This document shows positions 17,231 through 26,008 of a stretch of 42,574 nt of DNA, piece by piece. Origin of the DNA: an uncultured Pseudomonas sp. (GTDB lineage: Bacteria > Pseudomonadota > Gammaproteobacteria > Pseudomonadales > Pseudomonadaceae); contig NZ_CAMPHN010000022.1 of assembly GCF_946885885.1 (NCBI RefSeq), forward strand, positions 1 through 42,574, in the 5' to 3' direction. The translations under genes were made by a program, and so were the position numbers. The notes below the pieces were generated by a model that was not told the origin of the DNA, searched no databases, and saw only the letters and a program-made list of their open reading frames with translations. How positions within the stretch are numbered: the stretch's first letter is position 1; every line of letters begins with the position of its first letter.

Positions 17231-18367
17231 GTGGCTAATCGATTTCCACACAGCAAGAGCTTATGCGCGTTCGCAGTCCCGCTGCTGGCTGCAGTAGGGC
17301 TTGTAGGATGTGTACGAGCACCAATGCTTCAGTATGTCCCTAGTGAACCTCCCGTTGCATCTCTTCCCTTGGCCGCATCTGGAGTGGCGGATGGCCGTAG
17401 AGTCTTCGCGCGTAATTTCGCTGCGGAGCTAGCTTCGTCAGCACCAGATAGTGCGAAGGATGTTGCGAAGTGGACTCACTGGCCAACGACACCACTATCT
17501 TCATCCAACTTGGCACCACCACTACGCGGCGTGTCGGTTCTGGTGGTCTCCGGCATCTTTGGCGACTGCGTGGCGGATCAATCACTCCCCTTCAGCGATG
17601 GTGTAGCCAGGACTACCTCTACCAACCTTAAGGAGGGCTATGCCTACTTGGCCCCCTCGGGTTTACAGCACGTCCGTGCGATTAGCGTTCGAGGGCGAGC
17701 GTCTTCGGCAACGAATGGCAAAGTCATCGCTGCCGCTATCCGCCAAGAGTCAAAGGACCCTGCTGTATCGCGCATTATCGTAGTCGGCTACTCGAAAGGA
17801 GTTCCAGACACCCTACATGCACTGGAGCAACTCGGAGGCAGCGGACTACCACATCAACCCCTCTCATTTGTTTCTTTGTCAGGCGTGGTGATGGGCACGT
17901 CCATTGCCGATACCCATGAAGAACTCTACAAGCAACTCGCGACTCGATTCGACGGGCTGGAATGTACCCCCTCAGACGGCCAAGAGGTAGCAAGCCTAAC
18001 AAAGCGTGAGCGTCTGCGTTGGTTAGCAAGCCACCCAAGATTCCCAGGCATAAGCCTGTACACGATTGTGGCGCACACAAGTGCTAAATCCATTTCCCCA
18101 GGGTTACGCCCTTTCTACCGAAGCCTGGCAAAGGCCGATCTACGAAATGATGGCCAGGTTCTCGCCTCTGATGCGGTCCTCCCCGACTCCACACTGCTAG
18201 CAGAGGTGAACTCGGATCATTGGACCTACGTGCTGCCCTTGCGAGACCACCCCAACTGGTTAGTGCGTACCGCAGCAGCCGACCGCCCATACCCCCGCTC
18301 GGAATTTTTCCGCGCACTGGTACGCACTGTAGTTGAACTGGATATAGCGAGAGAGGGAATAAAATGA
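17231..18367 (+). CDS. Secreted lipoprotein, alpha/beta-hydrolase-like
   Basis: A GTG at 17231 with ggaggggagc directly upstream gives a lipoprotein signal peptide of about 27 residues ending in the lipobox LVGC; the longer frame from 17204 would put an unlikely polar head before it. The mature part has a nucleophile elbow VVGYSKGVPD (GxSxG) after a hydrophobic strand, and an HW near the C-terminus (SDHWTYVLP) that could supply the catalytic His. I read it as a lipase/esterase-like hydrolase acting in the periplasm or at the outer membrane; the substrate is unknown. It overlaps the metallophosphoesterase gene by 4 bp, so the two are translationally coupled and probably work on one envelope substrate. 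Confidence 0.72.
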   Translation: MANRFPHSKSLCAFAVPLLAAVGLVGCVRAPMLQYVPSEPPVASLPLAASGVADGRRVFARNFAAELASSAPDSAKDVAKWTHWPTTPLSSSNLAPPLRGVSVLVVSGIFGDCVADQSLPFSDGVARTTSTNLKEGYAYLAPSGLQHVRAISVRGRASSATNGKVIAAAIRQESKDPAVSRIIVVGYSKGVPDTLHALEQLGGSGLPHQPLSFVSLSGVVMGTSIADTHEELYKQLATRFDGLECTPSDGQEVASLTKRERLRWLASHPRFPGISLYTIVAHTSAKSISPGLRPFYRSLAKADLRNDGQVLASDAVLPDSTLLAEVNSDHWTYVLPLRDHPNWLVRTAAADRPYPRSEFFRALVRTVVELDIAREGIK

Positions 18368-20181
18368 AGCCTAGGACCTATGCATGGTTGTCCCCCACTG
18401 TTTTGGCAGTAGGAGTATTGGCTGGCTGCGCCAGCAGTCCAGAAATCGTTGAGCTCCATTCCGGTAATGGCTGGATCTCTGCTGGGAAAACACCACTGAC
18501 ACAGCCGATCGCACTCATCGCAGACACGCAGATTCATGAGAGCCGGGGAGTCGCTAGCCGCTACTTCAATCGCTCTGGGGATGAGTTTGTCCCCGTGACA
18601 CTACGTACTGGCCAGCAGGTAATCGGCCAAGCAGATGTACTGCTCTATGCGATGGAGCGTGCCAAGTCGTATCCGCTAGTGCTCCACGCTGGAGATGCTC
18701 TTGATGTGTCCTGCGCCACTGAGTGGGATCTGTTTACGGCAACCATGAGCGCCTCCGGCCACTCCGAACCTGGGCCGGATAGCTGGCTGCTAGCACCGGG
18801 CAATCACGATGGATTCCTGACAGGGAACATGTACCCAAAGGACGATGGGGTCGGTCGGTTCTATGTGAAATCGTACTGGAGCAATCTCTGCAACGCTGGG
18901 CAAGTTCAGGTAGATCAGAAAAATCGGTATAGCTACATGCCAAAGGAGAAAATCGTAGAGCGTTACGCTGCGATGCTGGCCATGCACAAAGACTCCCCGG
19001 CAGGCAAGCCGGATTGCAATACCAATGGATCACTATGCTGGGCTAGCCGCGTTCGCAAAGGTGACCTGCAATGGACTTCATACATAGTGCAACGTGTTCG
19101 CCTGCCCTCCGCCCAAGGAGAAGGAACACCGATTTACGCATTACTGATGGACAGCTCAGACTTCTCCCGCAGACCATATCTGAGTCCTTTCAGCGTTGCC
19201 GGATTGCACGCTGGTGTCTCTGCGGACCAGTTACGCTCACTAAAGCGATTGGTTGCAGACCTGCCACCTAAGGCACGGTACTTCTTCGTGGCCCACCACC
19301 CATTCGGAGTCTGGGGGGGCGACGAATGGGACGCTGCAGCTCAAGCGCTGTGGAGAGAGTTGAACAATGACCCGCGATCGCTGCAGTTTCTGGTGAGCGC
19401 GCACACGCATGAGGGGGCATTACTTAGTCACAGCGGTGACCTTGGCCCGCTAACAGAACTGAACACCGGCAGCCTCAGTGATGCTCCCATTTATCTGCGC
19501 AGCTTGTGGTTTGAAGAGGACTCACACGGCAGTATCGGTTTCCGCTCGGCAGCAGTCCCACTAGTTGCCGAGCAGGCATATCCAAGCTGTCCCGGTGCAA
19601 CTCTTTCGTCGGGGCAACCAGATCTAGATTATGGCGTTCGAGGACAGGACACTGAGAGTGATCGCGCAAACGGCTCCCCCATGTCGATCCGCTATACAAA
19701 AGCTTTTCTGAGTGCTTTAGGGCACTTCTTCAAGTTCTGGTCAGGCAAGCACGACGAGTTGCGTCCTCAGTTGCTTGCTTACGCCGATGTCGTAGAGCGT
19801 GCCATTCCTTCAGATCAGGAATTTACGTATTACCCGTTTGGTGAGCACACTGATGAAGGCGTAGCGATAAAGCCGAGGCACCTGCAGGGTGGCTCCGGTA
19901 TTGCTGAAGAACTGCGGAGGAACACCAACTGCAACACGGGTCAAGGCGATTGCTCTGTGCAGGCCAAAGGGAACCTGCTTCTAGCGCTGGAAAAGTACTT
20001 CTGGTTTGACCCCTCTACCCCACAGACTGTCAAAGTCGAGGCTCACCAACTGAGGCTTTGCCTAGCACTCGCGGCAAGTGCGGAGTCGCCTTATCCAGAC
20101 AGCTCAGAGAAGGAGAGAGTCGACGCACTCTCTCAGGCCATTAGTTCTGAATGGGCAAGCCAACTGTCCGCACACCGTTGA
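18364..20181 (+). CDS. Secreted lipoprotein metallophosphoesterase
   Basis: This 605-residue protein starts with a lipoprotein signal ending LAGC at residue 22, with Ala at +2, favouring the outer membrane. Calcineurin-like metallophosphoesterase motifs follow in order: IADTQIH near 52, LHAGD near 102, APGNHDG, FFVAHHPFG and VSAHTHEG, which together form a two-metal site. The last 200 residues have no assignment and contain cysteine pairs (NTNCNTGQGDC) that may be disulphide-bonded in the periplasm. It is coupled to the upstream hydrolase lipoprotein. A phosphodiesterase or nucleotidase acting on an extracytoplasmic substrate is the natural reading; a direct role in defence is speculative. 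Confidence 0.82.
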   Translation: MKPRTYAWLSPTVLAVGVLAGCASSPEIVELHSGNGWISAGKTPLTQPIALIADTQIHESRGVASRYFNRSGDEFVPVTLRTGQQVIGQADVLLYAMERAKSYPLVLHAGDALDVSCATEWDLFTATMSASGHSEPGPDSWLLAPGNHDGFLTGNMYPKDDGVGRFYVKSYWSNLCNAGQVQVDQKNRYSYMPKEKIVERYAAMLAMHKDSPAGKPDCNTNGSLCWASRVRKGDLQWTSYIVQRVRLPSAQGEGTPIYALLMDSSDFSRRPYLSPFSVAGLHAGVSADQLRSLKRLVADLPPKARYFFVAHHPFGVWGGDEWDAAAQALWRELNNDPRSLQFLVSAHTHEGALLSHSGDLGPLTELNTGSLSDAPIYLRSLWFEEDSHGSIGFRSAAVPLVAEQAYPSCPGATLSSGQPDLDYGVRGQDTESDRANGSPMSIRYTKAFLSALGHFFKFWSGKHDELRPQLLAYADVVERAIPSDQEFTYYPFGEHTDEGVAIKPRHLQGGSGIAEELRRNTNCNTGQGDCSVQAKGNLLLALEKYFWFDPSTPQTVKVEAHQLRLCLALAASAESPYPDSSEKERVDALSQAISSEWASQLSAHR

Positions 20182-20232
20182 ACAACGCCGACTTGTCGAA
20201 GGGTTGAAGCCGCGATCTGATCGTGCAGATTG

Positions 20233-20255
20233 GGGGGCAAGGAGCCCCCGCTTTT
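20233..20255 (+). terminator. Probable terminator after the lipoprotein operon
   Basis: The stem gggggc/gccccc (20233-20238 and 20244-20249) with a 5-bp loop is followed by gctttt. It lies 52 bp after the stop of the metallophosphoesterase gene and just before the convergent NERD-helicase gene ends. Confidence 0.65.
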
Positions 20256-20260
20256 CGAGG

Positions 20261-22639
20261 CTATTGAGGATCGGTTAGCCGGTATTTGCCGGCTTCGATC
20301 TTCACAATGAGCTTCTGCGCGCAGAGACTACTGATGGTGCGACCCGCAAGGCTCTCGATGGAGTCATCTAAATCACTGGCGACTAAAACCTCTCGCAGCC
20401 ATTGCACCACTTGGTACTTAGTGGCAACTGTCGCTACGCGGCGCATCCGGAACTCGACGATCGTAGCGGCTAGGAACAAGACGGGCACGTCGGTCACGCC
20501 CGACACGATGTCATTAGCGCGCGGAAATTGGAAATCGCCGACCAGTGCCGCCACCTTAATTAAAGATTGCCCCCGCGCCCTTGATAGCTCGGCGCTCACT
20601 TCGGCCGCCTGCCGGACAATCTCAGAGACCCTGGTTTCGTCCAATGGTGGGGCCAGGCAAGTCAGACATGCGCCAAACACTTCATGCGGTGTCGTGGTGT
20701 TGCATTCGGCGCAGGGGCGGAGATAGCCCTCGGTCAGCTCATTGCGCACGGAGTCGGTCCCGGAGATGGGAAGACTTGTCGATAGTGAGAGCCACCAGCC
20801 CCAGAACTGAACTCCACGGTTGCTCCATCTCGCGCCGCCTTCATAGATCCATCGCCTCCACTGGCTTGCGTAGACGAATCCTTCGCCAAAGATCTCGTGC
20901 CTGCCGACTAAGCCTGCATACTTCAGCACCTTGTTATCGATGAATCGCGGGGCTGGCTCACGAAAGTCCTGATCAAGCACCGCTGTACGATCGATCTTTT
21001 CCAAGCCCTTGCGCAGGAAGTCCGACTTCACGTAGCGCAGACCCACGAGCAGATCGATAGGCACGATGATGAAGGCACACGTGGTGGCTCGCCCGAGAGC
21101 GCAAGCCAATGTAGTGTCATCCATTTCGAAGCCCGCCACGACGATGACCACGGGCGTCTCCATACCGCGATACGCTGAGACCGTAGAGCGCGGAACATTG
21201 ATCCCCTCAAGCGCGGAGGAGAACTGACTGAGCACGATCAAGTCCTGCTTCATGACGCCGACCTTCGAGAGATTCGCCGTCATGGTCTGGAGTCTCTTAG
21301 AGACATCCCAGCTAATGCTTCTGGACAAGTCTTCCTCGGAGGTCGGGCGAGGACAATTCACTTCATGCCGTGGCGGTCGCATCGCCATCATCGTTTGAGT
21401 GATGCCTCCGGGATTCCGATAGACCGTTGACAGATAGAAAAATCGCTCGCCGTAGGTGTCCTCTAGGAATCGATAGGAGCTGCCCTTCTCAATACCGGGA
21501 AGCACCTGGAGCTCATCAGCAAAGATGAATTTGCGTGAGTTGGCGAAATGGTCGCGCAGCGCCAAGTGATCGGCCTCGTTGAGCGCCTGGGCCTCATCGA
21601 CGATCAGAACCGCGTACTGGTGATCCACCGCCCCATGCAGGGCTAAGTGATGCTCGTCATAGTTGGGCTCGCCGAAGCTGGTGTCCCTGTTCCGTGTGCC
21701 CAAGGACTCGCAGTAGGAGTGGAAGGTCTGAACCGTGACCGCCCGACCTAAATGGCTCAATTGAGAAGCCACCTTCTGCGTGATCTGGCGGTTCTTTAGA
21801 AGGACAAGTACCTTGAGGTTCTGGGCCACGAACTGCTCGGCAAGAGAACGCGCAATGAGCGTCTTGCCGCTGCCTGAGAACCCCGCGATCAGCCTCCGAT
21901 CGGAGTCGAGGCACAAGGCCACCTGATTCGCCTGCCTGTCGTCTAATCGAAGCCACAACTCGCCGTCCGCAACGATCTTGCTGCCAAGAGACCCTTCCCG
22001 TATTTCCCGTGGCCAGACAGTGTCGAGGAATTGATCGACTTCACGGTAGAAGTTGGCCTGGCTGCCGTAGTTCAGTGCAGACTTCCAGTGCGCCATCAAT
22101 TGTATGATGCGCGTGGGCATGTCTCGACGATGCTTCTGCAGGATCAGAATACCGTCGGGCAGCGGCCGGTCGAGCGGCACATATGCACTGGCGATCTGCG
22201 AGCTCTCAAGATCGAAGTCTGGAAAGTGCACTGCGTAACCGACTGGGCACTTCAGCTGCCACGACTGCAGCATCTCGACAAGGGCGAAAGTGTTGTCCTT
22301 GACCTGATTCAAGGGATCGATTTCGTATCCGTCACGTTCGTGAATGAATCGAACGCCCGAAGGCTTGTACTGCCCCGACTTAGTCTCGATGCAAAGCATG
22401 CCCAGCTCCGCATGCAGGATCACGAAGTCCACCTCGCCAGACAGATGCTTCCTGTCCAAGGAGACCTGCAGGTACTCCTGCAGCTCCTGCGAGTACACCC
22501 GCTTGGTCCTACCTCGCAACCAAGGCAGCGAATGGATGACTGTGAACCCATCGTCGAGTGCCGCTAGTTCCTGAAAGAGGGAGAACTCGCCTTTGCTGCG
22601 AAATTCCGCGTGATCGAGTGTTGGAAAAAACCTAGCCAT
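20261..22639 (-). CDS. NERD-domain nuclease fused to a superfamily 1 helicase
   Basis: A 792-residue fusion. Residues of about 15-130 form a NERD (nuclease-related) domain with GEVDFVIL and CIETKSGQY, the D...ExK catalytic pattern. A UvrD-like motor follows: Walker A GFSGSGKT near 253, motif Ia LVLLKNRQIT, Walker B VLIVDEAQ near 346, QVLPG, then YRGMETPVVIVVAG and a degenerate motif VI (CALGRATTCAFIIV). A four-cysteine knuckle (CAEC...CLTC) lies near 646-665 and a winged-helix-like tail ends the protein (SLCAQKLIVKIEAGKYRL). Such fusions occur as single-gene anti-phage or DNA-processing proteins. It is convergent with the lipoprotein operon and has no obvious partner on its own strand. Confidence 0.85.
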   Translation of the reverse strand: MARFFPTLDHAEFRSKGEFSLFQELAALDDGFTVIHSLPWLRGRTKRVYSQELQEYLQVSLDRKHLSGEVDFVILHAELGMLCIETKSGQYKPSGVRFIHERDGYEIDPLNQVKDNTFALVEMLQSWQLKCPVGYAVHFPDFDLESSQIASAYVPLDRPLPDGILILQKHRRDMPTRIIQLMAHWKSALNYGSQANFYREVDQFLDTVWPREIREGSLGSKIVADGELWLRLDDRQANQVALCLDSDRRLIAGFSGSGKTLIARSLAEQFVAQNLKVLVLLKNRQITQKVASQLSHLGRAVTVQTFHSYCESLGTRNRDTSFGEPNYDEHHLALHGAVDHQYAVLIVDEAQALNEADHLALRDHFANSRKFIFADELQVLPGIEKGSSYRFLEDTYGERFFYLSTVYRNPGGITQTMMAMRPPRHEVNCPRPTSEEDLSRSISWDVSKRLQTMTANLSKVGVMKQDLIVLSQFSSALEGINVPRSTVSAYRGMETPVVIVVAGFEMDDTTLACALGRATTCAFIIVPIDLLVGLRYVKSDFLRKGLEKIDRTAVLDQDFREPAPRFIDNKVLKYAGLVGRHEIFGEGFVYASQWRRWIYEGGARWSNRGVQFWGWWLSLSTSLPISGTDSVRNELTEGYLRPCAECNTTTPHEVFGACLTCLAPPLDETRVSEIVRQAAEVSAELSRARGQSLIKVAALVGDFQFPRANDIVSGVTDVPVLFLAATIVEFRMRRVATVATKYQVVQWLREVLVASDLDDSIESLAGRTISSLCAQKLIVKIEAGKYRLTDPQ

Positions 22640-23360
22640 GGCCGGAAGGAACGCTCTATCAGTTTAAGTATTAGTACGCTGCAGACTTTTGGGCATAGTA
22701 ACCTCAAACGTCTCGGGATCGAGCCTCTGGACTGGCTACTGCCCTGAGGTACTTGGATTTGGCGACCATAGAGGCACAGTGACGCCCCAGCTGCTGTCTA
22801 GCGTCGTGAGCCTGAGCCCGTGGTGGGCTGCGAAGCGAAGTCGTGCTCGGCCTCGCGTAAGCGGCCCCTAGGCGCTGTTTTCACGCTCTACCGATATCCG
22901 CACATACCCCCACAGCAAGCCGCGCTTTCGGCCATAAGTGGGCAGCGTGAATCGGGCGTCCAGAATAGGATTCTATAATCGCTCTATAATCGCTCTATAA
23001 TCGCTCTATAATTAGCTATAAAGCTCATCCTAAGAGCGGCCCAACTGTCTGTAAGCGTTAACAATAAGCCCGATTTCGCGTCACGCTGCCAATGCTACCC
23101 GAGATGTAGTGGCAGACTGCGCGACAGCCTGTGGATTTCGTATGCAGCTGAATGGTGGCGGCTGGTGCGAGTGGTTGGGGGCTTTCATGCGAATACTCAA
23201 CTGTTCATGGCAAGTCCTCCGCGTGAGGGAGGACAAGGATGGCCAGCCAGAACAGTGGCTAACAAGCCAAAAGCAGATAGCTATTCATATCCGGTGGCCA
23301 GCCATAAACAGGTGTGACAAAGTTCAGGAGCAGCAAATACGAAAATTTTGAGGAGCGCCA
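22640..23360. other. 721-bp intergenic region with structured repeats
   Basis: The region contains a 17-bp inverted repeat enclosing an 11-bp tandem repeat (22941-23090), described separately. An ORF at 23109-23351 (GTG start, 80 aa) ends just before the next gene, but I see no ribosome-binding site or family for it. The upstream half presumably contains the promoter of the minus-strand NERD gene. Confidence 0.5.
22941..23090. repeat. Inverted repeat enclosing 11-bp TATAAT tandem repeats
   Basis: The left arm ggcagcgtgaatcgggc (22941-22957) is the reverse complement of the right arm at 23068-23090, except for six extra bases (tcgcgt) inside the right arm. Between them tctataatcgc is repeated three times exactly and once partly (22972-23015), with an 11-bp period close to one helical turn. 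Every unit contains a perfect TATAAT. It may be an iteron, a multi-site operator or a stacked promoter; its distance from the next gene is about 350 bp. Confidence 0.75.
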
Positions 23361-24209
23361 TTGAACGTTTTTAGCACCAAGGACAACCCTAAAGCCCCCT
23401 TTGCACTGACACAGACGCTTTACAATAAAAAAACCAGTAGGGAAAAGCCGTATGTTTGGACGAATGGTGAGGAAGTAAAGTCCTATGCTATTTGTCCTGC
23501 ATGCCAAAATCCCACTACGTTGGTAAACCGTCATATTGCACAGTCCGATGCGACAATTTTGTATGCGAAACACACGGGGTATGACGTCTCAGGTCTAGCT
23601 GATCATAACCAGGCAGCCTATCTCGACTGCCCGTTTCACAGCCCTGAACGTTTCGACAGCAAGACACGCAGATCCAGTGCTGGGCGCAATGAAGAGTTGC
23701 GCCAAGCATTGCGCAACCACCTGCACCTGGTGATAACGACCCTTGAAGGTGCTATTGACGTCAAATTTAGCGATGCGGTAGTCGAGTCGATGGTGCAGGA
23801 CTTTAGTGGCAATCGCGGGTATGAGTATAAGGCAGTTAACTTATACAACTTACCCTTCGGTTTTGCTTACATGACAGAGGCGCAGGACTTATATGGATGT
23901 ACTGTTGGATTACAAATCGCGAAGGCAATTAATACGTATTCCGCTGGCTTCGAGACCAGTCGATATTCTGCAGTCTTTCGGAAGGCTGGGGTGAAAGGTA
24001 GCAAACTTCGGTTTTATTTCAACAATCATCGACTTGATGAGTCGTCGGCCGGCAAGGACTCAATCGATCTCGTGGTTGTTGAGATAGACGTTGCATCTGA
24101 TGAATCTACAGTATTATTTACAAAGCGCGTGAACTTCGACTGCGAGAGATTTTTTAACACATATATGCGACGCGAACGTATTCGCTTGCTAGCACAGCAA
24201 TATTTTTAA
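23361..24209 (+). CDS. Hypothetical protein with CxxC zinc motif, 282 aa
   Basis: I do not recognise the family. The start is a TTG at 23361 with aggag 6 bp upstream; no ATG fits better. The N-terminal third contains YAICPACQNPTTL and, 40 residues on, LDCPFHS, a pattern that fits a zinc-binding ribbon (CxxC...CxxH). The C-terminal two thirds alternate strands and helices (GYEYKAVNLYNLPFGFAYM, LRFYFNNHRL) without membrane segments. It precedes the second DUF6088 gene by about 100 bp on the same strand, paralleling the hypothetical-DUF6088 pair at 7627-8666, although the two partner proteins do not look alike. It could be a nucleic-acid-binding effector; that is only inference. Confidence 0.6.
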   Translation: MNVFSTKDNPKAPFALTQTLYNKKTSREKPYVWTNGEEVKSYAICPACQNPTTLVNRHIAQSDATILYAKHTGYDVSGLADHNQAAYLDCPFHSPERFDSKTRRSSAGRNEELRQALRNHLHLVITTLEGAIDVKFSDAVVESMVQDFSGNRGYEYKAVNLYNLPFGFAYMTEAQDLYGCTVGLQIAKAINTYSAGFETSRYSAVFRKAGVKGSKLRFYFNNHRLDESSAGKDSIDLVVVEIDVASDESTVLFTKRVNFDCERFFNTYMRRERIRLLAQQYF

Positions 24210-24314
24210 TTTCTTTGTTTCGATGCCGGGCCGTGCTGGCACCCCATGAAGCGTGGCCAAGTTTATAAGCGTCAGCTATTGGCCGATGCTGTTGGTCTGC
24301 CCCAGATGATAGCT

Positions 24315-24911
24315 ATGAAGAACCTTGCCGAATCTATACGCGAACGCTGCCAGCGCCTTCCCGAAGGTAGTCTCTTCACCAACGAAGAGTTTCTTTCCGT
24401 GGGGAGCCGGGTAGCGGTGAACCGGGCATTCTCCTACCTCGCTCAGCACCAGCGGCTGATACGAATATCGCGCGGCCTCTATACGTCACCGATTGTCGGT
24501 CGCTTTGGCGTACGCGCTCCTGCAATAGAAAAGGTCATCCGTGCGCTAGCCTCAAGAACGCATAGCACCATTGTCGCAAGTGGTGCCCGCACCGCTAACG
24601 CCATGGGGCTGACACATCAGGTACCGGTGCAGGAGGTATTTCTAACCAGTGGGCACCCACAGGTGTTAAGACTGGGCAACTTGGTGGTGTACATCGAGCC
24701 TGCTCCATCGTGGCAACTGGCTCTCGGGGCCACCCCCGCAGGTGACGCAATTCGAGCGCTGGCCTGGTTAGGCCAACCTTGTGTCTCTGAAGCCACAGTA
24801 AAGCTGCGTCAGCGACTGCCGGATAGTGAATGGCAGCGCTTGATCGCTGTGCGATCCCTGCTCCCCGAGTGGATGGCCAGGGCAATCGATGGAGCAATTG
24901 CCTCCAGCTAA
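24315..24911 (+). CDS. DUF6088 / AbiEi-like antitoxin-type protein (copy 2)
   Basis: The same family as the protein at 8070-8666, collinear without gaps over 198 residues: LPEGSLFTNEEFLSVGSR, ISRGLYTSP, IVASGARTANAMGLT and VQEVFLTSGHPQ. The ATG at 24315 is chosen because it gives the same length and N-terminus as copy 1; the frame also offers 24246 with 23 extra residues. The N-terminal winged helix suggests DNA binding and autoregulation. No AbiEii-type toxin follows; the next gene is the convergent recombinase 8 bp away. It is probably an orphan regulator or works with the zinc-motif protein upstream. Confidence 0.75.
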   Translation: MKNLAESIRERCQRLPEGSLFTNEEFLSVGSRVAVNRAFSYLAQHQRLIRISRGLYTSPIVGRFGVRAPAIEKVIRALASRTHSTIVASGARTANAMGLTHQVPVQEVFLTSGHPQVLRLGNLVVYIEPAPSWQLALGATPAGDAIRALAWLGQPCVSEATVKLRQRLPDSEWQRLIAVRSLLPEWMARAIDGAIASS

Positions 24912-24919
24912 ACCCCACG

Positions 24920-25828
24920 CTACCGACGACGTAGTTCGCCAAAAGGCATTTCCGGCTCAACGTAACGCAAGGCCGCCTTAGCATCACGCCAACCGACATA
25001 GCTCATCAATGCTTTGGTACTCCACTGGTTGCGGCTAGCCCAGGTCGCAAATCCACGGCGCAATGAATGGCTGCTATACCGCTCGCTATCCAAACCGCTG
25101 CACACCATCACCCGACGGAGAATTCGAGAAATGCTGTACGCGTGCAACCCCTCCGCCGCCAGATTGCCCCAGCGATCGACAGCACGAAACACCGGCCCCT
25201 GGCTCAGCCCCGACACCACCATCCAGTCCAGATAGGCCTGAACGGGACACAGGCGCTCCAGGGCTGGCACGGAGAAAGATTGTCCACGATTGTCTCGGTC
25301 ACCTTTACTGCTAGGCAAAAACAACGTCATGCCCTCCCCGTCCCGCGCCTGAACAAACTCCACACGGAGCCGGCACAAATCATCACTGCGGAATGCACGC
25401 CAGAAGCCCAACAAGATCAGGGCGCGATCCCGGCGACAGTGCAGTAGCGCTTTGCTATCCGCAGCCTCCTGCTCCAGAAGCCAGTCGATACAGCAGGTCA
25501 ACTCCGCCAACGGCAGCGGTTCCGCCTGACGCTCGAGCCGGGGATGCAGGGCCTGAATGCCGCGGAGCACGTCACGCACTTGCGGTGCCTTGGTTGGATC
25601 GACAAAACCTTGGTTGAGGTGCCACTGGGCCAATGCGGCGAGATTCGCGCGCAGGGTTGAAATGGCCAGGGTTTCGGCATAGTCCGCTAGGTAGCGGGTT
25701 ATAGCCTCACTGGTGGCGGGCAAAAAGCCGCCCCACGTGACCTCGAAGTGCTCGAGTGCTTGGTGGTAACGGCGCAGGGTGCTCTCTCGCCGGGCGGCCT
25801 GCCGGTAACGTTCAACGTTCGCTGTCAT
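24920..25828 (-). CDS. tnpS: Tyrosine recombinase, TnpS-like cointegrate resolvase
   Basis: A 302-residue phage-integrase-type recombinase. The N-terminal SAM-like core-binding domain (STLRRYHQALEHFEVTWGGF) is followed by the catalytic residues: first Arg in FWRAFRSDDLCRL, then HSLRRGFATWA (H-x-x-R), GWRDAKAALRYVEP with Trp in the second His position and the nucleophile Tyr. I chose the ATG at 25828 because ggaggg stands 8 bp upstream. It is divergent from a KfrA-like coiled-coil gene across 180 bp, the arrangement of tnpS-rst-tnpT in Tn4651/Tn5041-type Tn3 transposons, where TnpS resolves cointegrates at rst. No Tn3 transposase is in the window, so this is a remnant or a resolvase recruited by another element. 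Confidence 0.78.
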   Translation of the reverse strand: MTANVERYRQAARRESTLRRYHQALEHFEVTWGGFLPATSEAITRYLADYAETLAISTLRANLAALAQWHLNQGFVDPTKAPQVRDVLRGIQALHPRLERQAEPLPLAELTCCIDWLLEQEAADSKALLHCRRDRALILLGFWRAFRSDDLCRLRVEFVQARDGEGMTLFLPSSKGDRDNRGQSFSVPALERLCPVQAYLDWMVVSGLSQGPVFRAVDRWGNLAAEGLHAYSISRILRRVMVCSGLDSERYSSHSLRRGFATWASRNQWSTKALMSYVGWRDAKAALRYVEPEMPFGELRRR

Positions 25829-26008
25829 CGCAATTGCCCTCCGCTGTACCGGAAAACAGCCGGCAAGGGGCGTATTCGGCGCTGAGGTTTGAGAATGTCC
25901 CATTCACAAGCGCCAGTTCGTCCGGCCAAACCCTCCAAAATAGGGTGCCAGTACAGCTGTACGTCCATACTCCATATCACACCACGCAATCGTCGGAGTG
26001 AAAGTGTC
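25829..26008. other. Candidate rst resolution site and divergent promoters
   Basis: The 180-bp gap between the divergent tnpS and tnpT starts is where the resolution site lies in Tn4651-type elements. It contains a perfect 12-bp palindrome gtacagctgtac (25951-25962) and a shorter symmetric gaatgtcccattc (25893-25905), both plausible recombinase or TnpT binding sites. The exact core arms cannot be assigned by eye. Confidence 0.5.

Noticed and set aside
22972..23015. Short regular repeats that could suggest a CRISPR array.
   Set aside because: The units are only 11 bp and contiguous, without spacers, and no cas genes are present.
23109..23351. ORF of 80 aa before the zinc-motif gene.
   Set aside because: No ribosome-binding site and no recognisable pattern; close spacing to the next gene alone is weak support.
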